NCBI RefSeq assembly: GCF_041296385.1
Contig: NW_027183949.1
Coordinates: 1,214,501 to 1,278,500, forward strand
DNA: 64,000 bases
From: Aphelocoma coerulescens
Taxonomy: Eukaryota; Chordata; Aves; Passeriformes; Corvidae
Direction of reading: 5' to 3'
The notes below the pieces were generated by a model. It was given only the letters and a program-made list of their open reading frames with translations, was not told the origin of the DNA and did no database searches. Below, one piece after another: positions 22,047-34,671 of the stretch (the stretch's first letter is position 1; the number at the start of each line of letters is the position of its first letter). A program made the translations under genes and the position numbers.

Positions 22047-22780
22047 GGCCCGGCCTGGCATGGGGAGAGGGAGGCCGCGGAAGGGGCGGAGGGGGTGGAG
22101 CACTGAAGGGAGAGCGGGACAGGGGATGCGGGACACTGGGAGAAGGAGAGGAGGAACAGGAGAAGGAACGCAGAGGGTCTGGAGAACCGCTGCTCTTGTA
22201 TTGCTCTTCTGCTGCTGCCGCTGCTGCCGCTGCTGCTGCTGCCGCTGCTGCCGCCGAAGCGCTGGGAGCGTTGGTCCGCGTGTCCGTGTGTCTGTTGCCC
22301 GGGTGTCCGTTTTTGCCCCGCGCGCCCCGCGGCCGAGCCCCGCGCGCCCCGGGCCAGCACGGGCCGCTCCGGGGCCGAAGCGGAGTCCCGGAGCATCTCT
22401 TCCTCCCGCAGCCGCGCCAAACGCACCGTCTTGTTTAGCTTCTTCTTCACCAGATTGTAACTCTTCCTTGCGGCAGTCTTGCAACTTGCCCCTGCTGCTG
22501 CTGGCTCGCCCCGCGCCGCGGTCTCTTGCTCGCGAGCAACCAAAGCGCTGTCCGCGCTTTTCGCCTGGAGCAGAGCAAAGTGCTGAATGAGGAGCCTGCC
22601 AGCGCCAGGCAGAGGCAGCCCCGTGGGAGGGCAGAGCAGGACGTGAGGAGGGAGACGTGCAGCCCCTGCGCGGTGCAGCGCTGCTCCCCGGCCGCTCGGC
22701 GTGGGCAGTGCGAGCGGCGGGGCCGTGCCCGGCGCGGTGCCCTCGTCGGCAGGGCTGTTGCTGTTTTCTTGTCCGGTTTC
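21150..22780. promoter_or_regulatory. CpG island over PIM 5' exons (unit 1)
   Basis: Very high GC and dense CpG cover exons 1-3 and the upstream flank. It is the likely promoter region of the minus-strand kinase gene. A GCTGCC-type triplet run near 22208-22256 differs in internal pattern between units. Very long frames here on both strands (up to 449 codons) are products of GC content. Confidence 0.7.
21851..21880. repeat. GGGGCC hexanucleotide tract, 4 units plus partial (unit 1)
   Basis: Pure GGGGCC repeats on the plus strand inside PIM exon 1. In the kinase frame on the minus strand they encode alternating Arg-Pro. Unit 2 has nine repeats, exactly 30 nt more, so the frame is kept. Confidence 0.95.
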
Positions 22781-22786
22781 AGGTGA

Positions 22787-22977
22787 AAATCGGAGACTGC
22801 CGATAGGAGGCTTCAAATAAAAGAATGGAAACACTCTTTTTGCTGAGTTCTGATGCCGGTCCAATAGAGCAGCTAAGCTCTCAGCTGTTTGCCTCCTCCC
22901 TGCCAATCCAGCACTTTCAGCCTGGAACAAAGGCCCTCTCTGCAAAGAAACTGTTGGCTGGTTTCCCTCTCCTGCTG
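22787..22977. other. Unit 1 to unit 2 flank, no gene recognised
   Basis: Composition drops from GC-rich to ordinary. A plus-strand AATAAA lies near 22816 without an attached gene. The sequence runs into position 22978 with no repeat or scar that would mark a duplication junction. The equivalent is 45790-45980. Confidence 0.4.
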
Positions 22978-25481
22978 TTCATTGACACAGGTAGAAAAGC
23001 AGACTAGTTTGGATGCTGAGTCTGTCCAAACGGACAGTGAGCTTTGCCATGTGAAGCCAAGACACGGAGTCTTGAGCCCTGCGACAGTGTCATGGGAATC
23101 ACCTTTGTTGCTGCTGCTGTCTATTGTCACTGCTGAGGGTGCAGTCCCATGGGAGCACATGCCCTGTCTCTAGAAGCCAGAGCCGAGCAAGGCACTGGGC
23201 TCTAAAATCTTCCCTTGGCAGGCTTCTGGGGTCTCCAGCATTGCTTTCAAAGCCAAACAGGGAGAAGGCAAGCTGTGTGTAGCTCTTGGTATTGTAGAGT
23301 GTCTCAAACTTGCTAAGTCCTAGGTGTTTGAGGTAAGATCAGTTTGGAAGGACTGTGAGGTAGAACTAGTGCAAGACAGAAAAGGGGAGCATAGAAGGGA
23401 AGCAATTAATAGTATACGGGAACATCTTGGGTTGTTTCTTTCCGTTTGCATGTCCCTTCTGGGAAGCTGTTTTGCTTTTGCAAGAATCTTGTCCACAGTG
23501 ATGTTTGCTCTTTTCAAGACCCTTTCCTGGAGACCGAGCTGGAGCTCCTGTCACAAGATGTGCCATCACATGCAGCTTCTCTTGGCTTGCCACACTGTGC
23601 GTGCAGCAGGACTCTTGCAGCAAAGCAGGACCAAGGTTTTGAGAGCTTGACAACTTGTCCTTTCTCCTCCTGGTGGACTAGCGAGTTGTGCCGTGGGTAA
23701 GGTTTTCGTCGTTACTGTTGTAGGCTAAGGAAACAGGAGGAGGGGGTAGCAGCAATTGTTAGGCTGGCTGAATGGAGAGAAAGAATCTCCGGAGCCTGCA
23801 GCCAGAAGTGGAGAGCTGGGGGCTAATCCTTCCAAGCTCTCAGTGGACATCTTGCAAGTGAGCTGGACTGTGAAAATGGTCTGACAGAGGCAGTTGGTTT
23901 CTGAGTTCAGCGTAGATGCTTGCACATCTGGTGCGTTGGTGCTCAAATCGAGAGTGCAATCGGTTCACAGGAAGAAGCAGAAGAAGCTGGAGCTCGCCGG
24001 GCAGGCGACTGAAAGAATCTGCAAAGGAGAAATGCGGGAAATGACTTGGTGTACCTTGCCTGGAAGAAGGGTAGTTTTTTCAAATAATTCCTAATCCGTT
24101 CCCTTGGCTTTTGACTTTCCTAACAAGGCCATTTGCATCCCCGATTCAGCACGAGTGAGAGGCCCGGGCTTACGGAAGTGCGCCAAAGATTCCTCCGCAG
24201 TGACGCTCAGGTGGAAAGAGGAGCGGGGCGCCTGAGCAGCCTCCGGGGAAGCATCCCGCGAGGTGCAATTTGCGCCGTGCTGGGAGAGGAGCAGGGGGAG
24301 AAGGATGGGCCTTGCGTAGCAGCAGCAGCAGCAGCAGCAAGTTTGGGCCGCAGGACATTGGGCCTGCGCCGCTGCCCCACAATGGGCGGGCGTGTTCCCG
24401 GGGCTGCGGCCCTGGCACCGCATCCGCTGAGCTGCCGACGCTGCGGGAGCTCCCCGGGCTGGGCTCGGGTTCCCGCTGGGACTGGGCAGCAGGCTGTGCT
24501 CTCACTGTGGTCAGCAGCAGCGGGACGTACCTCTGGACATCCACGTCTCCTGCTGCTGGGAAGAAGCAATGAAGCGAGTGCAGAAGTTTTGCTTCCTCTT
24601 TCTCCCGGTGGATTTTTTCGTTTCATTCCACACTCCAGAGGCAATTTCTGTGCTGGCCTCTGGCAGCTGATTCTATTTCAAGAGCACCAGCAACAGGGCT
24701 GTGTTTGAGCGCTGTGAATGTGGCCTGTATGGCTTTCATTCTCCTCGACTTTTTGCTTATAGACCTGTGAACATTTCAAGATCTGCTAATCAGGATGCCT
24801 GCAACAAAGCATCTGAATTCCCCATCAGAAAAGCACTGTGGCTAGCACCGATCAAAAGAGGCAATTGCAGTTTTTCAGATAAAATTCAAGTGGCAACCAG
24901 AAGAGGGGGAATAGCAGCCATGATCTGTAATTCCCAAGGCAAACGCAAGAAAAGCCTCCTGCTGTCACCTGAGGATGAGTGAAACGGTGCTGGGAACAGT
25001 GCTGGAACCCGATCCTTTCTTTCTCTGAAGGTTGCATCAGGGCAGCACAGCCGGGCTCTGAGGAATCAGGTCTGTTTGTGGCTGATTGTGTCTCTAGTCC
25101 AGAAATTCACCGGGAAAAACCTCTTGGGAAGCCGAGGCACAAGCAGGTGGGAAGGGGCTGGCGCTGCTGCTGCTCTTGGCCAGGAGCCCCGGCTGTGCCG
25201 GTACAGGGCCCACTGCGCGGTGGCTCCTGCTGCTGCCAGAGCTGGGCGGGTCTCAGGGACAGGGAATGGACACGGGGGACAGCAAAGGCTGTGGGGGGCT
25301 GCAGCGATGTTCACACATGGGCCAGCGCCAGCACAGAGCTTCAGCCCCGCAATTATCCCAGAGGGAAATGCTGGGGAAAGGCTCCATTTCAGCTTTCCTT
25401 TACTCATCACTGTGAAGTGACCAAAATAAAAGGAGAACAAGCAGAGCCCGATCTCTTCTCCTTCGGAAGGAGTCCCATGCC
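22978..25481. other. Non-coding start of unit 2 with CpG-rich patch
   Basis: Same content as 1-2504; the CpG-rich patch is at 24127-24547. Differences from unit 1 seen here include CGCATCC for CGCGTCC near 24420, GGTTCCC for GGGTCCC near 24470 and a G for A near 25275. Confidence 0.5.
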
Positions 25482-25782
25482 TTGGGCTGTGAGAGGCCAT
25501 GAGGGGCTGTGAAGGGCTGTGAGGCGCCATGAGGGCTTGTTAGGGGCTGTGAAGGGTCGTGAGGAGTTGTGAGGGGCCGTGAGGGGCCGTGAGGGGCCAT
25601 GAGGTGCTGTGAGGGGCCATGAGAGATTGTTAGGGGCTGTGAAGGGTCATGAGGGGCCATGAACTGTGAGGGACTGTGAGCTGCCATGAGGGGCCCTGGG
25701 GAGCTGTGAGGGGCACCGAGGGGTCATGAGGGGCTGTGAGGGGCCTTGAGGGGCCATAAGGGTCTCTTAGAGGCTGTTGGAG
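25482..25782. repeat. 10-bp minisatellite (unit 2)
   Basis: Same length and sequence as the unit 1 block as far as can be seen. Confidence 0.9.
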
Positions 25783-25786
25783 GCCA

Positions 25787-26107
25787 GGCGCCTCATGGAA
25801 CCAAGGGTCAGTTATGACACTGTGCAAGCAAGGAGATCATGGTTGACAGTACAGAACTTCATGGAACCACAGGCCCATTGTTACACAGCAGGGCCGCAGA
25901 AGCAAGGAGATCATTGTGACACTACACAACCTCATGGAATCAAGGCGTCCATGTTACGCTACTGAACCTCAGGGAGCCAAGGGTCCATTGTGACACTGCG
26001 GACCCAAGGAGACTGTTGCTGACAGAACGAAAGTTCATGGAACCAAAAGTCCATTGTGACATCGTGGGGCCTCATGGAAGCGTGGAGACCATTATGACAC
26101 TTTGTTA
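25787..26107. repeat. ~37-bp minisatellite, interrupted block (unit 2)
   Basis: Copy of 2810-3130, including its interruptions. Confidence 0.8.
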
Positions 26108-26926
26108 CTATCCGATTTACACCCAGATGGGCAAAGAAAACAAAATCTCTGAGTATAAAAAGGAAAGAACTTTGAAGGTTCAAAATATTCCCAGAGACGA
26201 GATTAAAACCAAACGAGATTAAATGTTGGTGCCAAAAAAATGGGTATCTGTTTATCTAATGGTAAGAGAGGCAAAGAGAAAGAAGGAGAAAAGTAGAGAA
26301 GAGTTAGAAAAAGCCAAGGTTACTCTAAAAGCATAGGATAAGTCACCACCACACTGTGCTACCTTTGTTGCTGCTGAGACAGGGTGGGGGAAGTGGAGAA
26401 GTTTTTGCCTTTTTTTTTCCTGCTGTTTGAAGCGTCTTATCTGCCTCTTCCCATCTCTGGAGCAGTTTGGCTGGAAAGCGGCGGCCCGTCCTCCGAGATG
26501 CAGGCTCCATGCTTGCAGCTGAACCTCGGTCCGCCTGGGACGAAGGAGCAGGGGTAGGGGTTGCACAGCTCACTCGGGATTTCAGTCCAGGGTGAAGGAT
26601 TGGGGGGTTCTCCCCAGGCGGGCGGCGTCGGCTCCCGGAGGCCTCAGGGTGTCTCGTGGCTGGCGGTGGTGGTGGTGTGGGGAAAGGCAAAGGGCAGGGA
26701 TTCTACCTTTCGCTTTCGCCTCCACATTTTGCACCAGTTTTGCCTTCCTTTTTATGGGCCTCGAGGCGGGCTATGCACGGCCCATACGGCACGTAGTTTC
26801 CAGGCGTTCAAAAGTGATTATGATAAGCAGCCATAATGACGAAGCACTTTTGAAGCCTTTCCGGTGCTGAGCAGTGATAATGACAAAGCATTTTTTGGAG
26901 CCTTTCTCCTATGATTAGGCTCTTGC
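26108..26926. other. Spacer between minisatellites, with private SNP cluster (unit 2)
   Basis: No gene recognised. Four substitutions private to unit 2 fall in 197 nt: 26666 (A to G), 26763 (C to G), 26784 (G to A), 26862 (T to C). Units 1 and 3 agree at all four. Confidence 0.6.
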
Positions 26927-27807
26927 ACACTTCAGAACCAAGGGGCCATTGTGACACCGCAGGGCCTTGTATAACCAAGGGGTCATTGTAGCACGGCAGG
27001 GCCTCGTGGAATCAAGGGGATCGCAGTGACACTGTGGGGCTCCATGAGGCCACGGGGCCATTCTGACTGTGTGGAAGCAAGGATACCATTGTTACGCTAC
27101 GGGGCATCACGGAACCAAGGAGGCCATTGTGAAGCAGCGGGGGAACCCGCTGAGACTATTATGACACTTCAAGGCCTTGTGACACCGAAGGGCCATTGTG
27201 GACCTGCAGGGCCTCGTGGAACCAATGAGACCATTGTGACATCACAGGGCCTCATGGGAGCCAGGGGCCATTGTGACACAGCCAGGCCTCATAGAACCAA
27301 GGGGCCCTTGGGACACTGCGTGGCACCATGGGGCCAAGGAGACCACTGTGACACTACAGGGCATCACGGAACTAAGAACTACGTAACAGTAAGAGGCCCA
27401 ATGGAATCAAGGGGCCATTGTGACACCACAGGGCCTCATAGAACCAAGGAAACCATTGTGACACTGCAAGGTCTCATGGAAGCAAAGGGCCAGTGTGACA
27501 CAGCCAGGCCTTGTGGAACCAAGGGGCCACTGTGATCCTGAGGAGCCCAATAGAACCAAGGAGCCATTGTGACACTGCAGGACCTTATGGAATCATGGAG
27601 ACCACTGTGACACTCTGTGACCTCATGGAACCAGTGGGCCATAGTGTTATTTTGCAGCCCCATGGAAGCAAGGAAACCGTTTGGACACAGCAAGGCCTCA
27701 TGGAAGCAAGGGGCCTTTGTGCCGCTGTAGAGCCAAGGAGACCACTGTGATATTGCTGGGCCTCAGGGGAACAAAACTGTGATGCTGCAGGGCCCCAAGG
27801 ATCCAAA
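26927..27807. repeat. ~37-bp minisatellite, main block (unit 2)
   Basis: Copy of 3950-4830 without length change. Confidence 0.92.
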
Positions 27808-27826
27808 GAACATGGAACAGGACTGG

Positions 27827-28737
27827 TTGGCTTGGCCTCCTGGGGCCACCTGCCTGGTCCGGCTGACCTTGGCATGTTGAGGGTTGCTTCTCATCTGCCC
27901 CTGAAATGCTGGAGTTCCTTGCTTTCCTTTCTGTGGGAAAGAACTGTCCTTCTCCTCCAGGGACCCATGGCTGAAATTAGGATTCTACCTCCAAATTTGA
28001 TTCTATCCGAGGATTGTTCCCATGTGAAACCTGCCAGGACAGACAGCTCAGGCTGGCCTTGGCCTCTTAGGGGCCACCTCTCATCTGCCTTCAAAACACG
28101 GGGGGGGCTGTGCTTTTCTTCCCATGGAAAAAAACATCTTTCAAGTCCAGCCATCCATGGCCAAAACTGGGAATCCACCTCTGAAATTCCATCTATCCAA
28201 GGAATAGCTCCCAGACAAAAGCTGCCAGGAATGTCCAGCTCCCCTTGCATTCCTGAGGGCCAGCTCTCATCTGCCTTTGAAACACTGGGGCTCCTCACTT
28301 TTCTGCCAATGGAAAAGAACTGTCCTTCTTGGCCAGACGTCCATGGACAAAACTGGGATTTGGCCTCCCAAATTCCCTCTATCCAAGGATCGCTCCAAGA
28401 CAAAAGCTGCCAAGACAAACAGGTCTGGCTGGCCTTGGCCTCCTTGAGCCACCACTAATCAGCCTTTGAAACCCTGGGGCTCTGCCCTTTCCTTCCTGGG
28501 GAGAAGAGCTGTCATTCCGGTCCAGGCACCCACAGCTGAAATGGAACTCCACCTCCAAAACTCCCCATATGTCCAAGGATTGCTTTCAGACAGAAGCTGC
28601 AAGGACAGACAGGTCTGGCTTGCCTTGGCCTCTGGTGGCTGCCTCTCATCTGCCTTCAAAACACTGGGGTTCTGTGGTTTCCTTCCTGTAGAAAAGAACC
28701 GACCTTCTTGTCCAGGTGCCCGTGGCCTCAAGCACAT
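27827..28737. repeat. ~188-bp tandem repeat (unit 2)
   Basis: Copy of 4850-5760 with the same five anchors, shifted by 22977. Confidence 0.88.
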
Positions 28738-31679
28738 GATCACTACATAGGGACAAAGGGGCTCTGTGCTCAGTGGAGTGGAGCCTGAGGACAGTGGAGG
28801 AGAGTCCTGGGAGGGCTTGAAGGGTGGTTTCAGAGATGGTGGATCCTTTTGACATAGTAGAGAACAGCCGGCAAAAGAAAGAATTAATGCAAAGGGCAGG
28901 TGGGGAGGTCCAGACTGGACACAAGGAGAAAGGAATTTCTCTCCCAGGGCAGTGCTGTGGTGCCACGTGTCCCCCAGAAGGAGTCTGGAGCAGCCCAAGG
29001 CTTTGCGTGCCAAGGCAGAGCCAGGCAGGCCGCAGAGCCATCAGCAAAGGAAGGGGCCGGTGAGGTGGGGCAGCCGGGGGGATGAGGACAGCCTGCAGGG
29101 ACAGAGACACAGGGCACGGACACTGTAGGACAGCCTGGGCCGGAGAGGGCAGAGGGATGTGCAGAAGCTGCAAGGCCCTGACAGAGGCAACTTCTGCAGC
29201 ACTTTGGCCAGGGCTGCTGTCCCTGCCCCTGGGGCCAGTTGGGAGACAAGTGACCCTTGCAGCCCTGGGGCCTCATTGCCTCTTTTTTGCTGCTCAGCAG
29301 CATGGCAGGGGCCACCCCATGGTCCTGCCCTTGGCATTGCACATGCCCACATCCCAGTGCCCCGGGAAGAGTCCCGAGCAATGAGGGAGGGACAGGATCT
29401 GCCTTTCCAGCGGCTGGGGCACTGCCTGCAGCCAGCCCGGGCACGGCACAGAGGCACAGAGGGGTTCCATCAGTTAGGGCTGGGAAGATGCTGACAAGTG
29501 ACCGGGGGAGAATCATTCCCAGCCCTTGACACAGGAAGCCTCTGGCTGCAGGACAAAGCAGCTGCAGTTCCTGAAATGATCTCCTCAAGCTGGAACATAC
29601 CACTGACTGTGGATTCAGGAAGTACATTCTCTGAGTATCCCTGGTGTAGAACATGAGGACATGCTCAGGGCTTAGGCTCAGTCCAGTAATATTTCCAAGA
29701 CAAGCCTTTCTATAAAGATGAAATTTCCTGAGAGTGTTTTCCGTTTCCTACTCTTGCGGAATGGGAGGGGGGGAAGTGATAAAGGAATTCTTCATTTTTA
29801 AGAGTCCCTAAGGCATGGGAAGTGAAACTTGAGTGCTCTGCAGGAGTTTCCTAAAGTGCTTTCAAGGCACTCCTCTGCCCACGGAGAGCACCGGCATCAC
29901 CTTTGCTGGACCCGCCAGGCTTAGTCTGACCTGTCCTTTCTCCCACCTGCAAACAGAACCTGTCCCCAGCCAGTGCCCTGCAAACAGGCAGGTTTCTGTA
30001 GGGCCAAGGAGAGTGCACAGAGATATGGGGTCTGTGAGTGCTGGCAGGAAGAGATCAGGCACAGGGAAACATCTCCAGGAGGAAGATCTTCAGCAAGCAG
30101 AGAGAAGATCAGGCAATGAGAGAAAACAAAAGGCAGAAATGTTGTGGCACGGAGAGCTTAGAGACCTCCACAGGATGCCCTCGAGTGCAGCCCCTCCCTC
30201 TGAACAAGCCCCCTCCCCTCCTCTCTCCCTCAGCCAAGCCTCTGCCCTCAGGGCCGGGGCTCCAAGGCGTGAAGCCCCTCCTGTGCAGGCAGAGCTGCAG
30301 CAGAGCTGTGGGGCAGCTCTGCGGTCCCGGGCCCAGTTCCCTCTGCAGAGCACAGGGCCGGGAGCATCTGCCTGGCACTGGGGGGCTCTGGGAGGGGGCA
30401 CAGCTGGCTCAGCTGGCTCAGGGTGACGCTGGCCCCAGTGCCCGGCTGTGGGCAATGCAGCCAGGGAAGGAGCTCCATCTCCCTACATCCAATGCCATCA
30501 TTAGGACACTTGGCTTTCTTCTTGAGGATTCCCCCTAAGCTCGGAGCTTCCCTCCAGGACGCAAACAGGTCGTGTAGCATCTTTGTGTTACCTGAAAGCC
30601 CCACAGTGAGACACAAAAGTTTGATGATGGACAAAGTGCTGTTGGGTTGGTGAAATGAGCCATGTGTGTATTTGGCTACCAATGTGGGGCTGAGACCTCG
30701 AGAAGGGGGTGGACATTTGATGGGCTGTGGTGGATCGATCTGCTCTCAGCAGTGTTGGGATGGTTTCTAAGGGAAATATGGGAGGGTGATTATCCTCTGT
30801 CTGACAAGGGTGAAAGCCCAGAGGATCTTGGAACAGGACAGAGTGACAGAGCACCTCCCCTCACTCTCCACTCACCGCCTTGCCTCACAGAACTCGCTCT
30901 ATTCTCCCCGAGGGCAGCAGCAATGCTGAGTGTTTCTGACATCCAAAACCAGTCAGCCGGGGAGATGAAGAGGAGCTGTAAAAACCTCTAGAACACTTTA
31001 ACAGCTTTTGCCATTCCTGTTCTTGGGCCCTGGGAGTGCCCTTGTGTTAGCTGGGGTTTCAAAGTGTAACACCAGGACAGGTGGCTGTCCCCCTCCCACT
31101 TCTGCACAGCAAGGCTGAATTATAAAACCCCCCGGAGCAATTGCCCTGAAACTCATGTCGCACGCAGCCAGCACCAAGCAGGGCTGCGGCTGGAGCTGAA
31201 GGAAGATCTGCTAGAAAAACAGAAGGGTGTTGTCGGTGATGGAACACGGACTTCGCCGGCCGCATGCAAAGCCAAATTTCCTCGCACGAGTCACATCTTT
31301 ATATACTGTTCCAAACCCACAGTTCAGTAGCTACAAACTTCAGCTTCTAAGGTTATATGTTTTACATCTCCAAGGGCTACAGATTACCATCTCCTCGCCC
31401 AATCTCCCGTTAACTATCCTACTCTTTGTCTCGCCTCTTGCTCTTTGTCTCGCCTCCTGCCAGACGCGGCCCCGGCCCGCCCCGTCTCTCGTCTCTCGCA
31501 AGGCCCCCCCAGGCCAGCCAAAGCCGTTCTCCGTGGCGACACTCTGAATCCCCATAAGGTGTCAGTGTGTGACAGGAGAAGCATTTGTGGGACATGGCTT
31601 TGATTTGGCTGAGAGCCGTTTCCCTTAAGCTGTCACTGACTTTTCTCCATGAACAGGTCCCCATGTCCACACACAGCCA
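28738..31679. other. Non-coding stretch upstream of OR (unit 2)
   Basis: Appears identical to the unit 1 counterpart. No gene recognised. Confidence 0.5.
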
Positions 31680-32835
31680 ATGTCCAACAGCAGCTCCATC
31701 AGCCCCTTTCTCCTGCTGCCATTGGCAGACACGCGGCAGCTGCAGCTCCTGCACTTCTGCCTCTTCCTGGGCATCTCCCTGGCTGCCCTCCTGGGCAGCG
31801 GCCTCATCATCAGCGCCGGAGCCTGCGGCCAGCACCTGCACACGCCCATGTTCTTCTTCCTGCTGACCCTTGCCCTCACCGACCTGGGCTCCATCTGCAC
31901 CACTGTCCCCAAAGCCATGCACAATTCCATTTTGGGACACCACAACCACCTCCTACGCAGGAGGTGCTGCACAGCCCCTTTCTCTTTCCCTTTCTCCTTC
32001 TCTCTTTCTCCTTCTCTTTCTCTTTCTCCTTCTCTTTCTCTTTCTCTCTTTCTCTCTTTCTCTCTTTCTCTCTTCCTCTTCCTCTTCCTCTTCCTCTTCC
32101 TCTTCCTCTTCCTCTTCCTCTTCTCTCTTTCTCTCTTTCTCTCTTTCTCTCTTTTTCTCTCTTTCTCTTTCTCTCTCTCTTCCTCTTTTTCATTTCAGCG
32201 GAGTTTTCCCTCCTCGCCGCCGTCGAGTGCTACGACCGCTACGTGTCCATCTGCAAACCCCTGCACTACGGGACCCTCCTGGGCAGCAGAGCTTGTGCTC
32301 ACATGGCAGCAGCTGCCTGGGCCAGTGCCTTTCTCAATGCTCTGCTGCACACGGCCACTACCTTTTCCTTGCCCCTGTGCCAGGGCAGTGCCCTGGCCAG
32401 TTCTTGGGTGAAATCCCACAGTTCCTCAAGCTCTCCTGCTCACACTGCCACCTCAGGGAACTCGGGCTTGTTGTGTTTTCCATCTGTTTAACTTTTGGTT
32501 CATTTGTGTTCCTTCTTTTCTCCTATGTGCAGATCTTCAGGGCTGTGCTGAGGATCCCCTCTGAGCAGGGATGGCACAAAGCCTTTTGCACGTGCCTCCC
32601 TCACCTGGCCATGGTCTCCCTGTTCCTCAGCACTGGCTTTGTTGCCTGCTTGAAGCCCCCCTCCAGGTCCTCCCCATCCGTGGACCTGGCACTGCCAGTT
32701 CTGTACTCGGTGCTGCCTCCAGCCCTGAAGTCCCTCATCTACAGCCTGAGGAACCAGGAGCTCAAGGATGCCCTGAGGAAAATGATGACTGGATGCTTTC
32801 CAGAAGCAAAAACCTGCCTGTTTTCAGCTCCATAG
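31680..32835 (+). pseudogene. OR14-like olfactory receptor, frameshifted (unit 2)
   Basis: Same receptor landmarks as unit 1, with the same extra T (near 31930) and the same missing G (near 32396). The pyrimidine tract is 10 nt shorter, so the ISAEFSLL part now follows a different upstream frame from unit 1. At 32419-32424 it reads CACAGTTCC, giving QFLKL like unit 3, where unit 1 reads CACACATCC. The mixture of unit 1-like and unit 3-like bases points to exchange between copies. No frame covers the whole receptor. Confidence 0.87.
31975..32191 (+). repeat. Pyrimidine microsatellite in OR, 9 CTCTTC units (unit 2)
   Basis: 217 pyrimidines; core of nine CTCTTC hexamers at 32070-32123, with 8 extra nt of CTTTCTCT-type repeat before it compared with unit 1. 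Confidence 0.93.
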
Positions 32836-34491
32836 GCTAAAGTGTAATCATTAGAGGCCCAGCCTGCCTTCTCAGGTTGTTTTGGTGGTGGTGCTTTGGG
32901 GGCTTTTTTTCTTTTCCTATGTTAATGTTGTACCCAAAAGATTTTGTTATGCATCTTATTCCCTGTTTACAGGCTGAATGGGACTGTTGACAGGGACTGT
33001 GTCAATGAGGAGTCTGCTCTGTGTGTATTCACATGAAAGAAAGGACCCATCAGCAAGGTCTTTGTTCAAGATCCTTTGGTTGAGTCCATCCCTGAAGCTG
33101 GAGGGCAGGGCCAGTTTTGCAGGCGTGGGGCAGGGAAGAGTCCCAGCAGAGCAGCACAGCCAGGGAGCAGCAGAGCTTGGTCTTTTCAGAGCTCCTCTCT
33201 TATTACTTCCACTCTCTCCTTTGGAGCTGCTGTGATGGTGTAAGGCCAACAGCTCTGTGTGGGTGGTGCGAGTCCTGCTGCGTGTCACAGGCAGGGACAG
33301 GCCATGGGCACTGCTGGGACACAGCTGGGCTCCGCCACAGCAGTTCCATCAGCAAAGGGCATCTCCTGAAGGCACTGCAGGAAGGCTTTGCTCTCCCTGC
33401 ACAGTCACTGTCAGGAAGAGGCCCAAGGAAGAGACTCTAAAGAGGCTGCCTGTGTTCCTTGTTCTCCCAGGGCTCAGTGGGATGAGATCAGGGTCCCAGT
33501 GTGGCCTTCAAGAGACTCAGGTGTGGTTCAGGTTTTGCTTGGTGGTGGCCAGTGCCCACCAGATGGTGAATGGTCTGTGATGAACCTTCCTGGGGCTCTG
33601 CAGCTTGTGCCAGGCCTGATGGCAGGGGAATGTTCTTCTGGAGGGACTTGGGAGCTGCCAGGAGAACGCAGGGGACCTGCAGGGACAGTGTGTGCCAGGG
33701 ATCAGCCGTGAGTGGAGCTCCCTGGGCACAGGCCTGTCCAGGGTGGGCTCACCCAGAGATAAAGGACTGAATGTTTCCTGTGAGCCATGAGAGCTCTGCA
33801 GCCCCAGGGGACACAGCAGGTACAGGGAAAGGAGTCTGGGCAGTGACTCGTCTGACCCTCTGGGAACTTGCAGAGGAGGATCCAGGGCAGCCCCAGCCCA
33901 TGCGCCAGCCCTGGAACAAGGCAGGCACCTCGGAGCACCCTCCATGGCCACAGCAGAGCCTGTGTGGGAGGGGGTCCGTGCAGGGAGCACCATCAGCTGC
34001 AGAGCTCTGTCTCCCAGCTTGAGCAGCACAGCCCAGCAGAGGCAGCCCATGGCCCCGGGCAGCACAGCCGCCATGCTCTGCAGAGCAGCACCCCCAGCTC
34101 GGGGGCTGTGGGCAGCAGGGCAGAGGCTACAGCAAGGGCTGCTCAGGCCAGCACAGACGTGTTCCCCTGGGAAAGGCTCTGTGGGGAGCTGGGATGGGCC
34201 AGGAGAAGAGCAGGAGCTCGTGTGTGTGCAGAGGAGCCCTGGCAAGAGGCTGCCCTGTCCCTGGGATAGCAGCAGGAGCAGCCTGAGGAGCCCCAGAGCC
34301 AACTCTCTGCTGCTGTGCTGGGCAGCGGGGCCCTGGGGCTGCAGGACCTGCCCGAGCTGAGGATCTCCTGAGCATTCCAGACACAGAGTCACTGTCCCGC
34401 ACCTCCAGTGCCTCCAGTTCCTGCTGCAGGGCCAGACAGGACTGGGCTTCTTTGCAGGGCTGGGGCCGGGGCAGGGAGAGGAAAACAATGG
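32836..34491. other. Non-coding stretch downstream of OR (unit 2)
   Basis: As 9869-11524. One difference is GCCGCC for GCCCCC near 34070. No gene recognised. Confidence 0.5.
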
Positions 34492-34671
34492 ACCCTTGAT
34501 TATAAGACTCCCCTCAGTGTCACAATGCTCTCCATGGTTCCACGAGGCCTTGCAGTGCCACGCTGGCCCCTTGGTTCCTTTGGGCCCCACGCTGTCACTG
34601 TGGTGCCCTTGGTTACACGAGGCCCCACGGTGTCGCAAGGCACCTTTGGTTCTCCGAGGGCCCTCAGCGTC
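34492..34671. repeat. Inverted ~37-bp minisatellite (unit 2)
   Basis: Copy of 11525-11704, again ending exactly at the LTR edge. Confidence 0.8.

Larger units (their letters stand above)
1..22977 (+). repeat. Tandem segmental duplication, unit 1
   Basis: Position 1 here matches 22978 and 45981. Every landmark (minisatellites, OR, ERV, PIM gene) recurs in the same order and orientation. The offset to unit 2 is 22977 at first, 22967 after the OR microsatellite, 22973 after a 6-nt insertion near 41870, and 23003 after the GGGGCC tract. The true duplication breakpoint cannot be placed because the array continues past both window ends; the phase used here is simply the window start. Confidence 0.98.

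Noticed and set aside
21596..22945. 449-codon minus-strand frame as a separate gene
   Set aside because: It overlaps PIM exon 1 in another frame inside a CpG island; no motif and no exon support.
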